64,000 nt of DNA from Macrostomum hystrix (taxonomy: Eukaryota; Platyhelminthes; Macrostomidae). The stretch lies in NCBI GenBank assembly GCA_950097015.1, contig CATNEN010000001.1, positions 4,697,001-4,761,000 of the forward strand. Direction: 5' to 3'. The stretch's first letter is position 1. Each line of letters starts with the position of its first letter. The notes under the pieces are model-generated. The model searched no databases. It saw only the letters and a list, made by a program, of their open reading frames with translations, and had not been told where the DNA came from. This document shows, one piece after another, positions 1-9,340 of this stretch. Position numbers and translations under genes: made by a program.

Positions 1-802
1 CAGAATCTAGAAGAGATCCCAAACCAGAATCTAGAACAGATTCCAAAGCAGAATCTAAAACAGATCCCAAACCAGAATCTAGAAGAGATCCCAAAGTAGA
101 ATCTAGAACAGATCCCAAAGCAGAATCTAGAAGAGATCCCAAACCAGAATCTAGAACAGATACCAAAGTAGAATCTAGAACAGATCCCAAAGCAGAATCT
201 AGAACCGATCCCAAAGCAGCATCTAGAACCGATCCCAAAGCAGCATCTAGAACCGATCCCAAAGCAGAATCTAAAACAGATCCCTAACCATAATCTAGAA
301 CAGATTCCAAACCAGAATCTAGAACAGATCCCAAAGCAGCATCTAGAACCGATCCCAAAGCAGCATCTAGAACCGATCCCAAAGTAGAATCTAGAACAGA
401 TCCCAAAGCAGAATCTAGAACAGATTCCAAAGCAGAATCTAAAACAGATCCCTAACCATAATCTAGAACAGATTCCAAACCAGAATCTAGAACAGATCCC
501 AAAGCAGAATCTAGAAGAGATCCCAAACCAGAATCTAGAACAGATTCCAAAGCAGAATCTAAAACAGATCCCAAACCAGAATCTAGAAGAGATCCCAAAG
601 TAGAATCTAGAACAGATCCCAAAGCAGAATCTAGAACAGATACCAAAGCAGAATCTAGAACAGATTCCAAAGCAGAATCTAAAACAGATCCCAAACCAGA
701 ATCTAGAAGAGATCCCAAAGTAGAATCTAGAACAGATTCCAAACCAGAATCTAGAACAGATTCCAAAACAGAATCTAAAACAGATCCCTAACCATAATCT
801 AG
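1..802. repeat. 24-bp minisatellite array, left part
   Basis: Tandem 24-bp units with the core AATCTAGAACAGATCCCAAA, varying at CTAGAA/CTAAAA, ACAGAT/AGAGAT and the joining bases. The array runs off the left edge and is interrupted at 802 by the retrotransposon. It resumes in register at 10009. Because 24 is a multiple of three, long open frames cross it on the minus strand as an 8-residue repeat. These are not genes. It lies in the left-most visible intron of the septin gene. Confidence 0.97.
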
Positions 803-1470
803 TGATGTGCTGTAGACTGCTGAGCAGCCTCCAGGCAATCTGTGAGTCAGGCTGTTCTAGGTCTGTGGGAGGGCTAGGGTTGGTAGTTAGTGTTTCCCGT
901 GCACTGTCACATCCGCTCGCCACCCCCCTCCGCGCGCTCTCTCTCTCTTTCCAGCTCTGTCTGCGCACTGAGTCACATTGCACACCATGGTGCAATCGCT
1001 TAAGTTCGGAAGAAGACTGGCAGAACAACGCTCAAATGCTCCTACTATAAGTAGAGCACAGTCCGACGAATCCTTGAGATGGGGTTGTTATCATGGTAGC
1101 ACGTTTTCTGTATGAATATGGCACGTTTCTTGTCTCCAGTCTTCATGCCGCTCGGAACAGTTTGTGATTACTTTCTGTGTCCATTCTTTTGGCTCTCTAA
1201 AGATCTTAGACAATTCTTGTTGGTCTAGGTCACACACTGCATTTAGAAGCTTGGTGTGTCACCCGATCTAGCATAAGATCTGTGAGTTTAGCTAGAACGT
1301 GGACTAGGTAGAAGAAGTCACGAGAGAACTTAGCTGTCTAAGCCTGACTACCGGATTGTTCCTCTGCTAGGAAGTATCTGAGTGTGAGGCCGGATACTCT
1401 CTCTCTCGGAATCTAGTTCCTGTCTTGGTTATTTGCCAATTGTGTGTGCCACGCTACCACAGGTACAACA
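803..1470 (+). repeat. 5' LTR
   Basis: A 668-bp direct repeat of 9341-10008 at a constant offset of 8538. It begins TGATGTGCTG and ends GGTACAACA. A CT-rich block at about 926-952 and a TATA-like motif at 1046 suggest the U3 promoter. The short frame across 802-1050 occurs in both LTRs and has no recognisable product. Confidence 0.97.
1046..1053 (+). promoter_or_regulatory. Candidate LTR TATA box
   Basis: TATAAGTA lies about 240 bases into the 5' LTR and recurs at 9584 in the 3' LTR. Position and sequence fit the U3 core promoter, with transcription expected about 25-30 bases downstream. This is motif evidence only. Confidence 0.45.
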
Positions 1471-1471
1471 T

Positions 1472-1489
1472 TGGTGGCAAAGCGGTGTG
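1472..1489 (+). other. Primer-binding site (tRNA)
   Basis: TGGTGGCAAAGCGGTGTG begins one base after the 5' LTR. The leading TGG is complementary to the CCA end of a tRNA, as expected for the minus-strand primer. The tRNA species was not identified. Confidence 0.75.
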
Positions 1490-1532
1490 ATTCGAGTTAG
1501 CCTTTTACTCATTCACTGCGGATACGAACGCC

Positions 1533-2822
1533 ATGTCCCAAGAGGAGCTGGATTCTGAGAGGGAGGAGAGGCAGCAGGTAGCCCGGAGCTTGGAGTCTCG
1601 CGGTGGCTGTGCGCTGCAGGAAGCTGCTGGCAGGAGTCGGTGGAACGGCCGCGGCAACGGCTGTGTCGGCGACGGCGAGGACGGCGAGAGCGACTTCGGC
1701 GACGACGACCAGTCTGGCGGCGAGGACGACGACCGGGGCGCAGCGGCAGCGGCAGCAAGGCGACGACGACCGAGGCTGGACGACAGGGCGACGGCTGACC
1801 TGGTGTACCGGATGCTCAACCTGATGGAGAAGCAGGTGGAACAACAACAAGGTAGGACGGCGAAGATTGCCAAGTTTTCTCGGGGTCAGGACGTGCATCT
1901 GTGGGTGGACGCGTTTGAAGCGTATTGCGCCCGGGCTGCGATCCGCAGTTCGGAGACACGCAAGGCCCTTCTACTCGACCACCTCGATGTACAGTGCCTG
2001 AATGCCGTCCTCAGGATGAAGCTGCCCGAAGAGCTCACGTATGCCCAGTTCAAGGAGCGTATTGTGGAGCGATTCGCGCCGCTGAGTAGCCCTGAGGAGT
2101 ACCGAGACGAGTTCCGCAATCGCTATCAGAAGAAAGCGGAAACGCTTGATGACTATGCTGATGCGTTGCAGGGACTCGGCGAGCAGGCCTATACCAACCT
2201 TCGCCAAAGAGATTTGGACTATGAGTTGGTCGACCAGTTTATTAAGGGAGTTCGGACTTCGGTTGAGAACCGCAAGCACCTGCTGCGGACTCGCCCTAGG
2301 ACACTCCTGGAAGCTAGGCGAGAGCTAAAGCGCCTAGAGGTGGTCGACGAGGCAGTCCAGAGGGCGAAGGATGGGCCGGCTCGGATGGTGCACGGCGAGG
2401 ATGGGGACCTGAATGCGCGGCCGCCACCGCAAGGTGTTACCGCTGCGCTGAAGGGACTCGAATCGCTGATGACCAAGATGGTCGAGGTCCAGGGTCAGCA
2501 GCTGCAGCATCAGCAGAAGATGCAGGAGATGCTGGTCCAGGCGCTCAGCCGACCACAAGGAGCCGTGCAGCAGGAAGGACCGGCGCAGCCAAGAGGGGCA
2601 TGCTTTGGTTGCGGAAAGTTCGGACACCTGAGGCGTGATTGCCCGACGAGGCCACCCAAGCCGCGTTACGAGCACCACACTCAGGGGTACCCGAGAGAGC
2701 AACGGCAAGAGCCCAGGCAGCAGTCCGAGCTGCAGGCCCAAGGCACTCAGACGTCGGGAAACGGGACGGCGAGGAGCACGGACGGCAGTGCCCCTCGCAG
2801 TCCAGTTCCTGGACGGGCCTGA
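1533..2822 (+). CDS. gag: Gag polyprotein of Gypsy element
   Basis: A 429-residue structural protein that would form the cytoplasmic virus-like particle and package the RNA. The N-terminus (about residues 20-90) is acidic and Arg/Gly-rich. The middle (about 115-280) resembles the retrotransposon gag/capsid domain, including an FKERIVERF-type segment and a YRDEFRNRYQKK segment. A Gln-rich linker follows. One CCHC zinc knuckle (CX2CX4HX4C) has its ligands at C357, C360, H365 and C370 and marks the nucleocapsid. The start at 1533 is the first ATG after the primer-binding site and has a G at -3. The last 184 bases overlap pol in the -1 frame. Confidence 0.93.
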   Translation: MSQEELDSEREERQQVARSLESRGGCALQEAAGRSRWNGRGNGCVGDGEDGESDFGDDDQSGGEDDDRGAAAAAARRRRPRLDDRATADLVYRMLNLMEKQVEQQQGRTAKIAKFSRGQDVHLWVDAFEAYCARAAIRSSETRKALLLDHLDVQCLNAVLRMKLPEELTYAQFKERIVERFAPLSSPEEYRDEFRNRYQKKAETLDDYADALQGLGEQAYTNLRQRDLDYELVDQFIKGVRTSVENRKHLLRTRPRTLLEARRELKRLEVVDEAVQRAKDGPARMVHGEDGDLNARPPPQGVTAALKGLESLMTKMVEVQGQQLQHQQKMQEMLVQALSRPQGAVQQEGPAQPRGACFGCGKFGHLRRDCPTRPPKPRYEHHTQGYPREQRQEPRQQSELQAQGTQTSGNGTARSTDGSAPRSPVPGRA

Positions 2823-5800
2823 GGGAGACTGAGGAGTCAGCTGGAGGAGAGGGTAGGGGCTCTCCTAGCACCAGCTTCCTCGAGCGTTGGTATGCCTCCA
2901 ACGCTGACCCCTATGTGACGGCGATGGTTTCTAAGAAGACGGTGCCTTTTCTCATAGACTCAGGGAGCAGGCGCTGTCTGATTGGAAGTGAGACGTGGGC
3001 ATCTCTGCGGCATGTAGTGCCGCACGCTGTGCTGACAGGAGAGAGTGCCCTGTGCAACTTTGATGGTTCTCGATTGCCGGTTTTAGGGCGAGTCGCCTTT
3101 GAGGTCAGGCTCGGCGACTACGCTGTAGACGTCGAGTTCTGCGTGACGAAGGGCGAGCACGAGAACATCCTAGGAATTGATTTCATGCGCCAGCACACCC
3201 AGAAGATTGACTTTCCGAAGGGGATGCTGACCATGAAGTCAGGAACCAGAGTGCCGCTGAGGTTCACGAGGCGAGAGGCGAGGGCCAGTCGGGTTTACTC
3301 ACTCGAGCAGACCACTGTGCCAGCGCGCTCTTCGATGCTCGTAGCGGTGAAGCTAGCGGGTGGCCGGACTGACTGTCACGGCACGCCGCTGCTTGTTGAG
3401 TCCTTGAGGTCAGGACTGAAGCCAGGGGCGTCTCAGGTCGAGATGGCCCCGACATTGCTGACGATGGCTGACGGGACAGGGTGTGTTGAAGTCATCAATA
3501 CCTCTTGCTTCCCGGCGGTCATTCGACGCAATGGACTGGTAGGGCTAGCGAGGCCATTGAAGGCAGACGAACTGGAATACCTACCAGAGCTAGAGGAGAC
3601 GCCGGTCAGGCAGGTTCAGGCAGAAGGGCTGGAGAGCGATGAGGCATGGCTAGAGGAGGTGGAGATTTGTGAGAGGTTGACCGAGGAGCAGAGGCATCGG
3701 GTTAAGGAGATGTTGAGAGAGTGCCGCGAGGCATTCGCAATGCATCCCCTGGACCATGGTGTCACTGACTTAGTCACTCATGAGATCATTGTGACAGATC
3801 CCACTCCAGTTCGCATTCCACCGAGGAGGATCCCGCCTCACTTGATGGAACAGTTGGACAAGATGCTGGATGAGATGTTGGCGAAAGGCATCATCAAGCC
3901 GACATTCTCCAGCTACAACACGCCTCTCCTGATTGTCCCTAAGAAAGACAAGACTATCAGGATTGTCTTAGACTATCGCGAGTTGAATAGCCGCTGCCTG
4001 AAGCACGTCTATCCGCTGCCAGACATTCAGCAGACCTTTGAGCATTTGAGAGGGGCGCAGTACTATTCCGCCCTCGATCTTGCACAAGGTTTCTGGCAGA
4101 TCCCGCTGAGAGAGCAGGATAGACACCTGACCGCGTTCTCGGTTCACCACAGAGGTCAGTTTGAGTTTACTGTGTTGCCGATGGGCATGACGGATTCGGC
4201 AGGGTCTTTTCAGCGCTGTATCAACAAGCTGCTGGAAGGGCTGACGCCAAAGGTAGCGTTGGGGTATATCGATGATATACTCGTCCACTCGCCTACCTTT
4301 GACGACCATTTGGAGCATCTGAGGATGATGCTGACTCGAATCCGTGAAGCCCAGTTCAAGCTGAAGCCGAAGAAGTGCCACCTGTTCAAGAGGGAGCTGC
4401 ACTACTTAGGCCATGTGGTGACACCAGAAGGCATCCTGACGAACGAGGATAAGATCGCCGAGCTCAGAGGCTGGCCGACACCTCGAAGCGCCAAAGAATT
4501 GCGCAGCTTCTTGGGGTTGGCACAGTACTACAAGAAGTTCGTCCGCAATTACTCAGGGATTGCAGCACCATTGCACGAGCTCACTAAGCGGGACGTTACC
4601 AGCTTGAAGGGTCTGTGGAAGACAGAGCATGAGAGAGCCTTTCAGGGATTGAAGGATGCGTTGTGCTCAACGGAGGTACTGGCGTACCCGGAGTACACCT
4701 CTGACCCGAAGGTGACTTTCGTCCTGGACACAGATGCCTCTGATGACCGCATAGGGGCTTGTTTGAATCAGCTGCAGTCTGATGGAGTAGAAAGGCCTGT
4801 TGGCTACTACAGCCGGAAGCTGCGAGGGCCGGAGACCCGCTACACTACGACCCGCAAAGAATTGCTGGCAGTCGTAGATGCGATGCGGCATTTCCGGTAC
4901 TTCCTGGTTGGCAAGAAGTTTGTTGTCCGGTCCGATCACAAGGCCCTGCTGTGGCTCATGCATCAGACCGAGGCGACAGGCATCTTAGGCCGTTGGGTTG
5001 AGAGAATGAGTGAGTTTGACTTCACCATTGTTCATCGTCCTGGAAAGTCTCACCAAAATGCTGACTCGATGTCGAGAAAGCCGGATAATCCGGTGAATTG
5101 TTCCTTTGGGGTGGTGACACCCCACAACCAGTTCGGTGCGAGTGCTTGCACCCGCCAAGTTTCGAGTCAGCTGGAGGAGGGACAGGAAAGGGACAATAAA
5201 CAGGTTGAAGTCAACGAAACCGCAGAGCCACTGCGAGCTGTGAAACCCAAGGCTCAAGGTGTCATTGACGGCCGACCAGGATGGGAAGCAGCTGTGTCTG
5301 AAGGACTGGTGGAAGAGCCGGTCCTGGAGCCTGTCGAGGTGCGCCAAGATAAGGCGGTGCTGCAAGGGTGTCAGGAAGACACGACCGCAGGCCAGCCTGT
5401 GAGGCGAGAAGCACCTGTCAACGGGGCCCCGCAGTCAGCTCGTTGCAGCCGGTTCTGCCTGCAGACTGTGGACGCCGCCGTGCAGACGGTAGCTACGGAG
5501 AGTAGCTGGAGCCAGGGAGCCACAAGGGAGGAGCACTGGGTGCGGGGCTGTGATGCCAAGGCACAGGTGCAAACTCAGGTGGTGGCGGAAGGCTCAGAGG
5601 TGAAGGAGAAGGTGCCCGCTCGTTGCAGCCAGTCCTGCCTGCAGGCGCCGGATCCAGAGCCTCTGGTGTGTCCGGAGACAGAGGAGGAGGTGTCCGCTCG
5701 TTGCAGCCAGTCCTGCCTGCAGACACCGAATCCTGCTGTTGAGGAGTTCTCGGAAACAGGGGAGAAGTCGCTGGCTCGTTGCAGCCAGTCCTGCCTGCGA

Positions 5801-7870
5801 GCGACTGATCCCGCTGTGTCAAGGTCCTCGGGTCAGGAGGATCAGCAGTTAGCTCGTTGCAGCCAGTCCTGCCTGCCGACTGTTGGTCCCTCCGTGGGAC
5901 AGGGAGCAGAGGTGGAGGGGAGTTGTCAGACTCGTTGCGACCAGTCTCGCCTGTCAAGGACACCCCCTGCTGCCAGGGCTCCTGGGTCCAAGGACAAGGA
6001 GGACAAGGACAATGGAGAGCTGCCTCCGGTAAGAGCAGTGGTGACAGAGTTCCTGAAGGTGCCGGTTAGCCAGGTCGAGTTGCTAGAAGCTCAGCACCAA
6101 GACCCGGCAATCCGATACCTGACGGAACTGAAGCTGTCAGGAAGGCACAAGCCCAGGTTCGATCAGCGACTCCAGATGCCGAAAGAGGTCAGAGACCTCC
6201 TGGGTGCATTTGAGGAGCTGGAGGTGCGCGACGGGTTGCTCGTCATAGACTTTGATGACAACCGGCCGCCGCGACCAGTGCTACCGAAAGCGTTAGACTC
6301 GCGCGTCTTTGAGGCTTTGCATGATTCGCCCTTGGCGGGTCATCTCGGCCAGTCCAAGACGGTGCAGAGAGTGAGAGACAGGTTCTGGAGACCCGGTCTC
6401 TGGTCGGAGGCGACGGGGTACGTGGCACGTTGCAGGACATGCCTGGAGAGCAAGTCAAGGCGGAAGGAGATAGTCCCACCGCAGAGCTTTCCAGTGTGTG
6501 AGGTTTTGGGAAGGGTGCACGCCGACGTAATCGGGCCTTTGTCTCAACCAAGTGCCCGAGGACATCGGTACATCCTCACCCTGTGTGATGCAACATCGAA
6601 GTACCCGTTTGCCTACCCGATGCGAAACCAGAAGACGAAAACCGTGATCAAACTGCTGCTGGATAGGTTCATTCCCGAGTACGGTGCACCAGCCTGGCTG
6701 CACACGGACCAGGGGACGAACTTCATGAGTGCAGAGTTTGAAGACTTCTGTAAGCTGTATGGCATCCGTCATACGCACACGTGTCCCTATAACCCGGCCA
6801 GCAATGGCCAGGTCGAAAACCTGAATCGCCAAATCAAGTCAGTGCTCACGTGCCTGTTGGAAAAGGATCACAAGGATTGGGACCTGATGCTGCCCGCGTG
6901 CTTAATCGCGTTGCGCACCAGTGTCCACCCTGTGACCGGGTACACGCCGTACTTCCTGGTCTTCGGACGGGAGTACCGGCTGCCCGTGGACAACACGTTG
7001 ACTGCGCTGGCTGAGTACGCAGACTTGCCAGATTATCTCCGACATTTCCAGGAGCGCATAGACCAGGCGGTCAATTGTGCCCGGGACAAGCTCGAGAGGT
7101 ACCAGGTGCTGCGAGAAGAACACTACCAAGAAAGACCGCAGGCGAGACCACTCCGCCCAGGCCAGCTGGTCCTGCTTAACAACCCGGTGATCGAATCCGG
7201 CGAGATCAGCAAATTCCATCGGCCTAGACAATCGGTCTACGTAGTGCTCGAGTGTAAGGGCGAAACGGTGTACAAGATCAGGCGACACGGCAACACCAGG
7301 AAGGCCAGGAAGCAGGTGCTGGTAGTCCACCGGCGCAACCTGCTCCCGGTACCGGCCTCAATATGCGACAGGACGGAAGAGGCGAACCCGGCACGGCGGA
7401 AGCTTGGAAGGCCACCCAAGGGTAGCCCTCCAGCAGCTGACGCGGCCGGTGAGCCTGCCGACAGCGACGACGACAGTGACGACGACGAGATCGGCCTGTG
7501 GAGCGCTCGAAGGTGGCACCTGCGACCACGAGCTGTTTCCAGGTCGAATCTCCCCGAACCGGCCGGCCCAGAGATCTGCAACGGAGAAGAGGCGGGGGAG
7601 GCGTATGGTGATGTGGTTGTCCTGCCGTCGGACAGTCCGTTGCCCTCTCCAACCCTGTCCCCTATCCCATCCTCGGTGCACGGGGAAGTTGCAGAAAGTG
7701 TTAGGGCCGAAGGTGTAGGTGAGGCTGCTCAGATAGGTGAAGCTAGGGATCAGGAGCCGCAGCAGAGGCCACAAAGAGTTAGGCGAGAGCCGGAAAGGCT
7801 GCAAGTCGATCCAAGCAGAAAGTCCTATTTTGTCAGAGCAATGTATGGCCTACCTACAATGTTCCAGTGA
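2639..7870 (+). CDS. pol: Pol polyprotein (PR-RT-RNase H-IN)
   Basis: Open frame of 1743 residues. Translation probably enters by frameshift at 2762 rather than at the first ATG. The aspartic protease active site is DSG at 107-109. Reverse transcriptase has YIDD at 543-546. RNase H has DTDASD at 697-702 and a later SDHKALLWL segment. A long linker (about 830-1110) carries a 26-residue repeat. Integrase has the zinc-binding H1228, H1235, C1265 and C1268 and the catalytic triad D1296, D1357, E1393 with the standard 35-residue D-E spacing. The C-terminus has an LRPGQLVLL segment like the integrase C-terminal domain and an acidic tail. No chromodomain was seen. All catalytic residues are present. 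Confidence 0.97.
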   Translation: MPDEATQAALRAPHSGVPERATARAQAAVRAAGPRHSDVGKRDGEEHGRQCPSQSSSWTGLRETEESAGGEGRGSPSTSFLERWYASNADPYVTAMVSKKTVPFLIDSGSRRCLIGSETWASLRHVVPHAVLTGESALCNFDGSRLPVLGRVAFEVRLGDYAVDVEFCVTKGEHENILGIDFMRQHTQKIDFPKGMLTMKSGTRVPLRFTRREARASRVYSLEQTTVPARSSMLVAVKLAGGRTDCHGTPLLVESLRSGLKPGASQVEMAPTLLTMADGTGCVEVINTSCFPAVIRRNGLVGLARPLKADELEYLPELEETPVRQVQAEGLESDEAWLEEVEICERLTEEQRHRVKEMLRECREAFAMHPLDHGVTDLVTHEIIVTDPTPVRIPPRRIPPHLMEQLDKMLDEMLAKGIIKPTFSSYNTPLLIVPKKDKTIRIVLDYRELNSRCLKHVYPLPDIQQTFEHLRGAQYYSALDLAQGFWQIPLREQDRHLTAFSVHHRGQFEFTVLPMGMTDSAGSFQRCINKLLEGLTPKVALGYIDDILVHSPTFDDHLEHLRMMLTRIREAQFKLKPKKCHLFKRELHYLGHVVTPEGILTNEDKIAELRGWPTPRSAKELRSFLGLAQYYKKFVRNYSGIAAPLHELTKRDVTSLKGLWKTEHERAFQGLKDALCSTEVLAYPEYTSDPKVTFVLDTDASDDRIGACLNQLQSDGVERPVGYYSRKLRGPETRYTTTRKELLAVVDAMRHFRYFLVGKKFVVRSDHKALLWLMHQTEATGILGRWVERMSEFDFTIVHRPGKSHQNADSMSRKPDNPVNCSFGVVTPHNQFGASACTRQVSSQLEEGQERDNKQVEVNETAEPLRAVKPKAQGVIDGRPGWEAAVSEGLVEEPVLEPVEVRQDKAVLQGCQEDTTAGQPVRREAPVNGAPQSARCSRFCLQTVDAAVQTVATESSWSQGATREEHWVRGCDAKAQVQTQVVAEGSEVKEKVPARCSQSCLQAPDPEPLVCPETEEEVSARCSQSCLQTPNPAVEEFSETGEKSLARCSQSCLRATDPAVSRSSGQEDQQLARCSQSCLPTVGPSVGQGAEVEGSCQTRCDQSRLSRTPPAARAPGSKDKEDKDNGELPPVRAVVTEFLKVPVSQVELLEAQHQDPAIRYLTELKLSGRHKPRFDQRLQMPKEVRDLLGAFEELEVRDGLLVIDFDDNRPPRPVLPKALDSRVFEALHDSPLAGHLGQSKTVQRVRDRFWRPGLWSEATGYVARCRTCLESKSRRKEIVPPQSFPVCEVLGRVHADVIGPLSQPSARGHRYILTLCDATSKYPFAYPMRNQKTKTVIKLLLDRFIPEYGAPAWLHTDQGTNFMSAEFEDFCKLYGIRHTHTCPYNPASNGQVENLNRQIKSVLTCLLEKDHKDWDLMLPACLIALRTSVHPVTGYTPYFLVFGREYRLPVDNTLTALAEYADLPDYLRHFQERIDQAVNCARDKLERYQVLREEHYQERPQARPLRPGQLVLLNNPVIESGEISKFHRPRQSVYVVLECKGETVYKIRRHGNTRKARKQVLVVHRRNLLPVPASICDRTEEANPARRKLGRPPKGSPPAADAAGEPADSDDDSDDDEIGLWSARRWHLRPRAVSRSNLPEPAGPEICNGEEAGEAYGDVVVLPSDSPLPSPTLSPIPSSVHGEVAESVRAEGVGEAAQIGEARDQEPQQRPQRVRREPERLQVDPSRKSYFVRAMYGLPTMFQ
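2756..2803 (+). promoter_or_regulatory. -1 ribosomal frameshift signal
   Basis: The heptamer GGGAAAC (2756-2762) is positioned exactly as G GGA AAC in the gag frame, so a -1 slip enters the pol frame at 2762. After a 7-base spacer, 2770-2779 can pair with 2788-2797 (ten positions, one A-C mismatch, 8-base loop). Loop bases 2780-2783 (GGAC) can also pair with 2800-2803 (GTCC), giving an H-type pseudoknot. The same heptamer is a known retroviral gag-pro slip site. The pairing was worked out by hand. Confidence 0.8.
5438..5970 (+). repeat. 78-bp coding repeat inside pol
   Basis: Six copies of a segment encoding ARCSQSCLQ or a close variant begin at 5438, 5618, 5696, 5774, 5852 and 5930. The last five are exactly 78 bp (26 codons) apart, and the first is separated by 180 bp. 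The repeat lies between RNase H and integrase. The Cys-X3-Cys core is kept in most copies, and the last copy has lost one Cys. Confidence 0.93.
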
Positions 7871-7958
7871 ATCCTTTGTCCGAAGCCTGTCGGAGAAGAA
7901 CTCAAAAGAAAGAAAAAGACAATAGGAGAAATTTTAACTAAAAGAAGATCTCCGGACA

Positions 7959-8870
7959 ATGGAAAATAAAGAGAACCAGGCGCCAGAGGAAAGGCAGCCG
8001 ACGCGGCCTCGTTTAATGGGCATCGCCCGCCGAGTGGGAGCGCCTTTAGAGGTAAGAGATCGGGTTGAGATTTTAAGGAGTCAATTTGGCAGAAGTGCGC
8101 CCTTCCCGCTGGGTCAGCGCTCGCCAAATTGGCATAAGAAATTCATGCCCTCACTGCCCCGCTCGCAGCAGTCCTCCAAGCGACTGGCTAGTGAAGCACA
8201 GGAGGCACCAGCCAAGAAGAAGTGTAGGGCGGTACAGGCGACGCCTATCACAGTCGAGGCCAGCGTCCAGGTACGGAGGCCAGTTTCTAGTACAAGCAGT
8301 AGTGGGTCGGACGAGGCCCAAGTCGACCCACAAGAGGATCTATGGGCAGCTCTGCAGGAGGGCATGCCCTCAGAAGATGAAGGGCTGTCCGACCCGGAGT
8401 CATCAGAAGAGTTGCCTATAGCCGAGGGGCCAGCGGCACCACCACCTCAGCCGTGGCTGCCACCCCAGGCCTCAACTTCAAGCGACAGTCAGGAGGAGGC
8501 CGGGGTAGACGCCAAGCCCAGGAGACGTCGTGGCGGCGCCCAACGCCGAAGGCAGCGCCGGGCGCAGTGGGGTCTGCGGACACCCGCCCGCCAGCACGCC
8601 ATTTTCGAAGTCGCGCAGGCGTTGGCCAGGGCAGCTCGGGGCCAGCGAGAGGACGGGTGGCCGGTGGAGGTCCATCAAGCCTTCGCTATCGAAGACAGGG
8701 CCACACGCAGGGAAATGGCTCATGAGGCGGCGGCCAGAGCCGAAGTTTTGGTCGGCGGACCCGCACTGGCTCCGCAACTACTGCTGGCGCGCTTTGGGCA
8801 GGTGGCCGTAGAATTGGTGGAAGGCTGGTGGCTGCCGGAAGCCCTGGTAAGAATGGCTCAAGCTCCATGA
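7959..8870 (+). CDS. Retrotransposon ORF3, unknown function
   Basis: A 303-residue frame that begins 88 bases after the pol stop and ends well before the 3' LTR. I recognise no family. The N-terminus holds KEN (residues 4-6) and RPRL, resembling KEN-box and D-box degrons. A Ser/Glu/Asp-rich middle (about 95-165) is followed by a strongly basic Arg-rich stretch (about 187-203) that could bind nucleic acid or act as a nuclear signal. The C-terminal third is Ala-rich and probably helical. No signal peptide or membrane segment is visible, so it does not look like an envelope protein. Expression would need a spliced or re-initiated message. Confidence 0.8.
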   Translation: MENKENQAPEERQPTRPRLMGIARRVGAPLEVRDRVEILRSQFGRSAPFPLGQRSPNWHKKFMPSLPRSQQSSKRLASEAQEAPAKKKCRAVQATPITVEASVQVRRPVSSTSSSGSDEAQVDPQEDLWAALQEGMPSEDEGLSDPESSEELPIAEGPAAPPPQPWLPPQASTSSDSQEEAGVDAKPRRRRGGAQRRRQRRAQWGLRTPARQHAIFEVAQALARAARGQREDGWPVEVHQAFAIEDRATRREMAHEAAARAEVLVGGPALAPQLLLARFGQVAVELVEGWWLPEALVRMAQAP

Positions 8871-9330
8871 ACGAAAGAGAGGCAGTCTGACATTTATCCA
8901 GGTAACCTTATGATAATAAATCAGGGTTAACATCGCTGTCCAGATCATGGATCTTGTGTAGGTAGTGCATGATTTGTTGTTATTTTGGTCGCTATGTGTT
9001 TTTTGCAATTGTTTAGTGTTCATGTCGTTACTATCCAGTTGTTGATTTTATTGTTTTTGTTGCTTATGCTCATCCAGTTTTCATGTGCCATTTATTTGCT
9101 AGTTCATAGCGTGGTGTGTTCCTTTTTGCGGATTGTGCATGTTTGTTCTGTCGGTGTTAGTTCCATTTTTCGGTGTGAATTTTGATGCGCCACTAAAGAT
9201 GGTCATTGTTTCATGTAGCTTCATCTTTATGCGCCATTAAAGAAGAAAGAAATAAAAAGGAAAGTGCTTACCTGAGTTTTTGGTTTAAGTGCGGCTGACG
9301 GCCAGCCGGTGTTGACCGTCATCCTTTAGC
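8871..9330 (+). other. Retrotransposon 3' non-coding region
   Basis: About 460 bases between ORF3 and the polypurine tract. It is T-rich at 8970-9180, with a paired motif GCGCCA(C/T)TAAAGA at about 9188 and 9231. A GC-rich inverted segment (GGCTGACGGCCAGCC) at about 9291-9305 could fold. No coding potential was seen. Confidence 0.6.
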
Positions 9331-9340
9331 TGGAGGAGAA
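9331..9340 (+). other. Polypurine tract
   Basis: TGGAGGAGAA directly abuts the 3' LTR start at 9341. This is the expected place and composition for the plus-strand primer. Confidence 0.85.

Noticed and set aside
802-1050. 82-codon frame at the start of each LTR
   Set aside because: It lies in the U3 region upstream of the putative TATA box and has no recognisable product. It is duplicated only because the LTR is.
5097-5970. An additional gene in the pol linker region
   Set aside because: The sequence is continuous in the pol frame between intact RNase H and integrase, so it is a linker with internal repeats rather than a separate gene.
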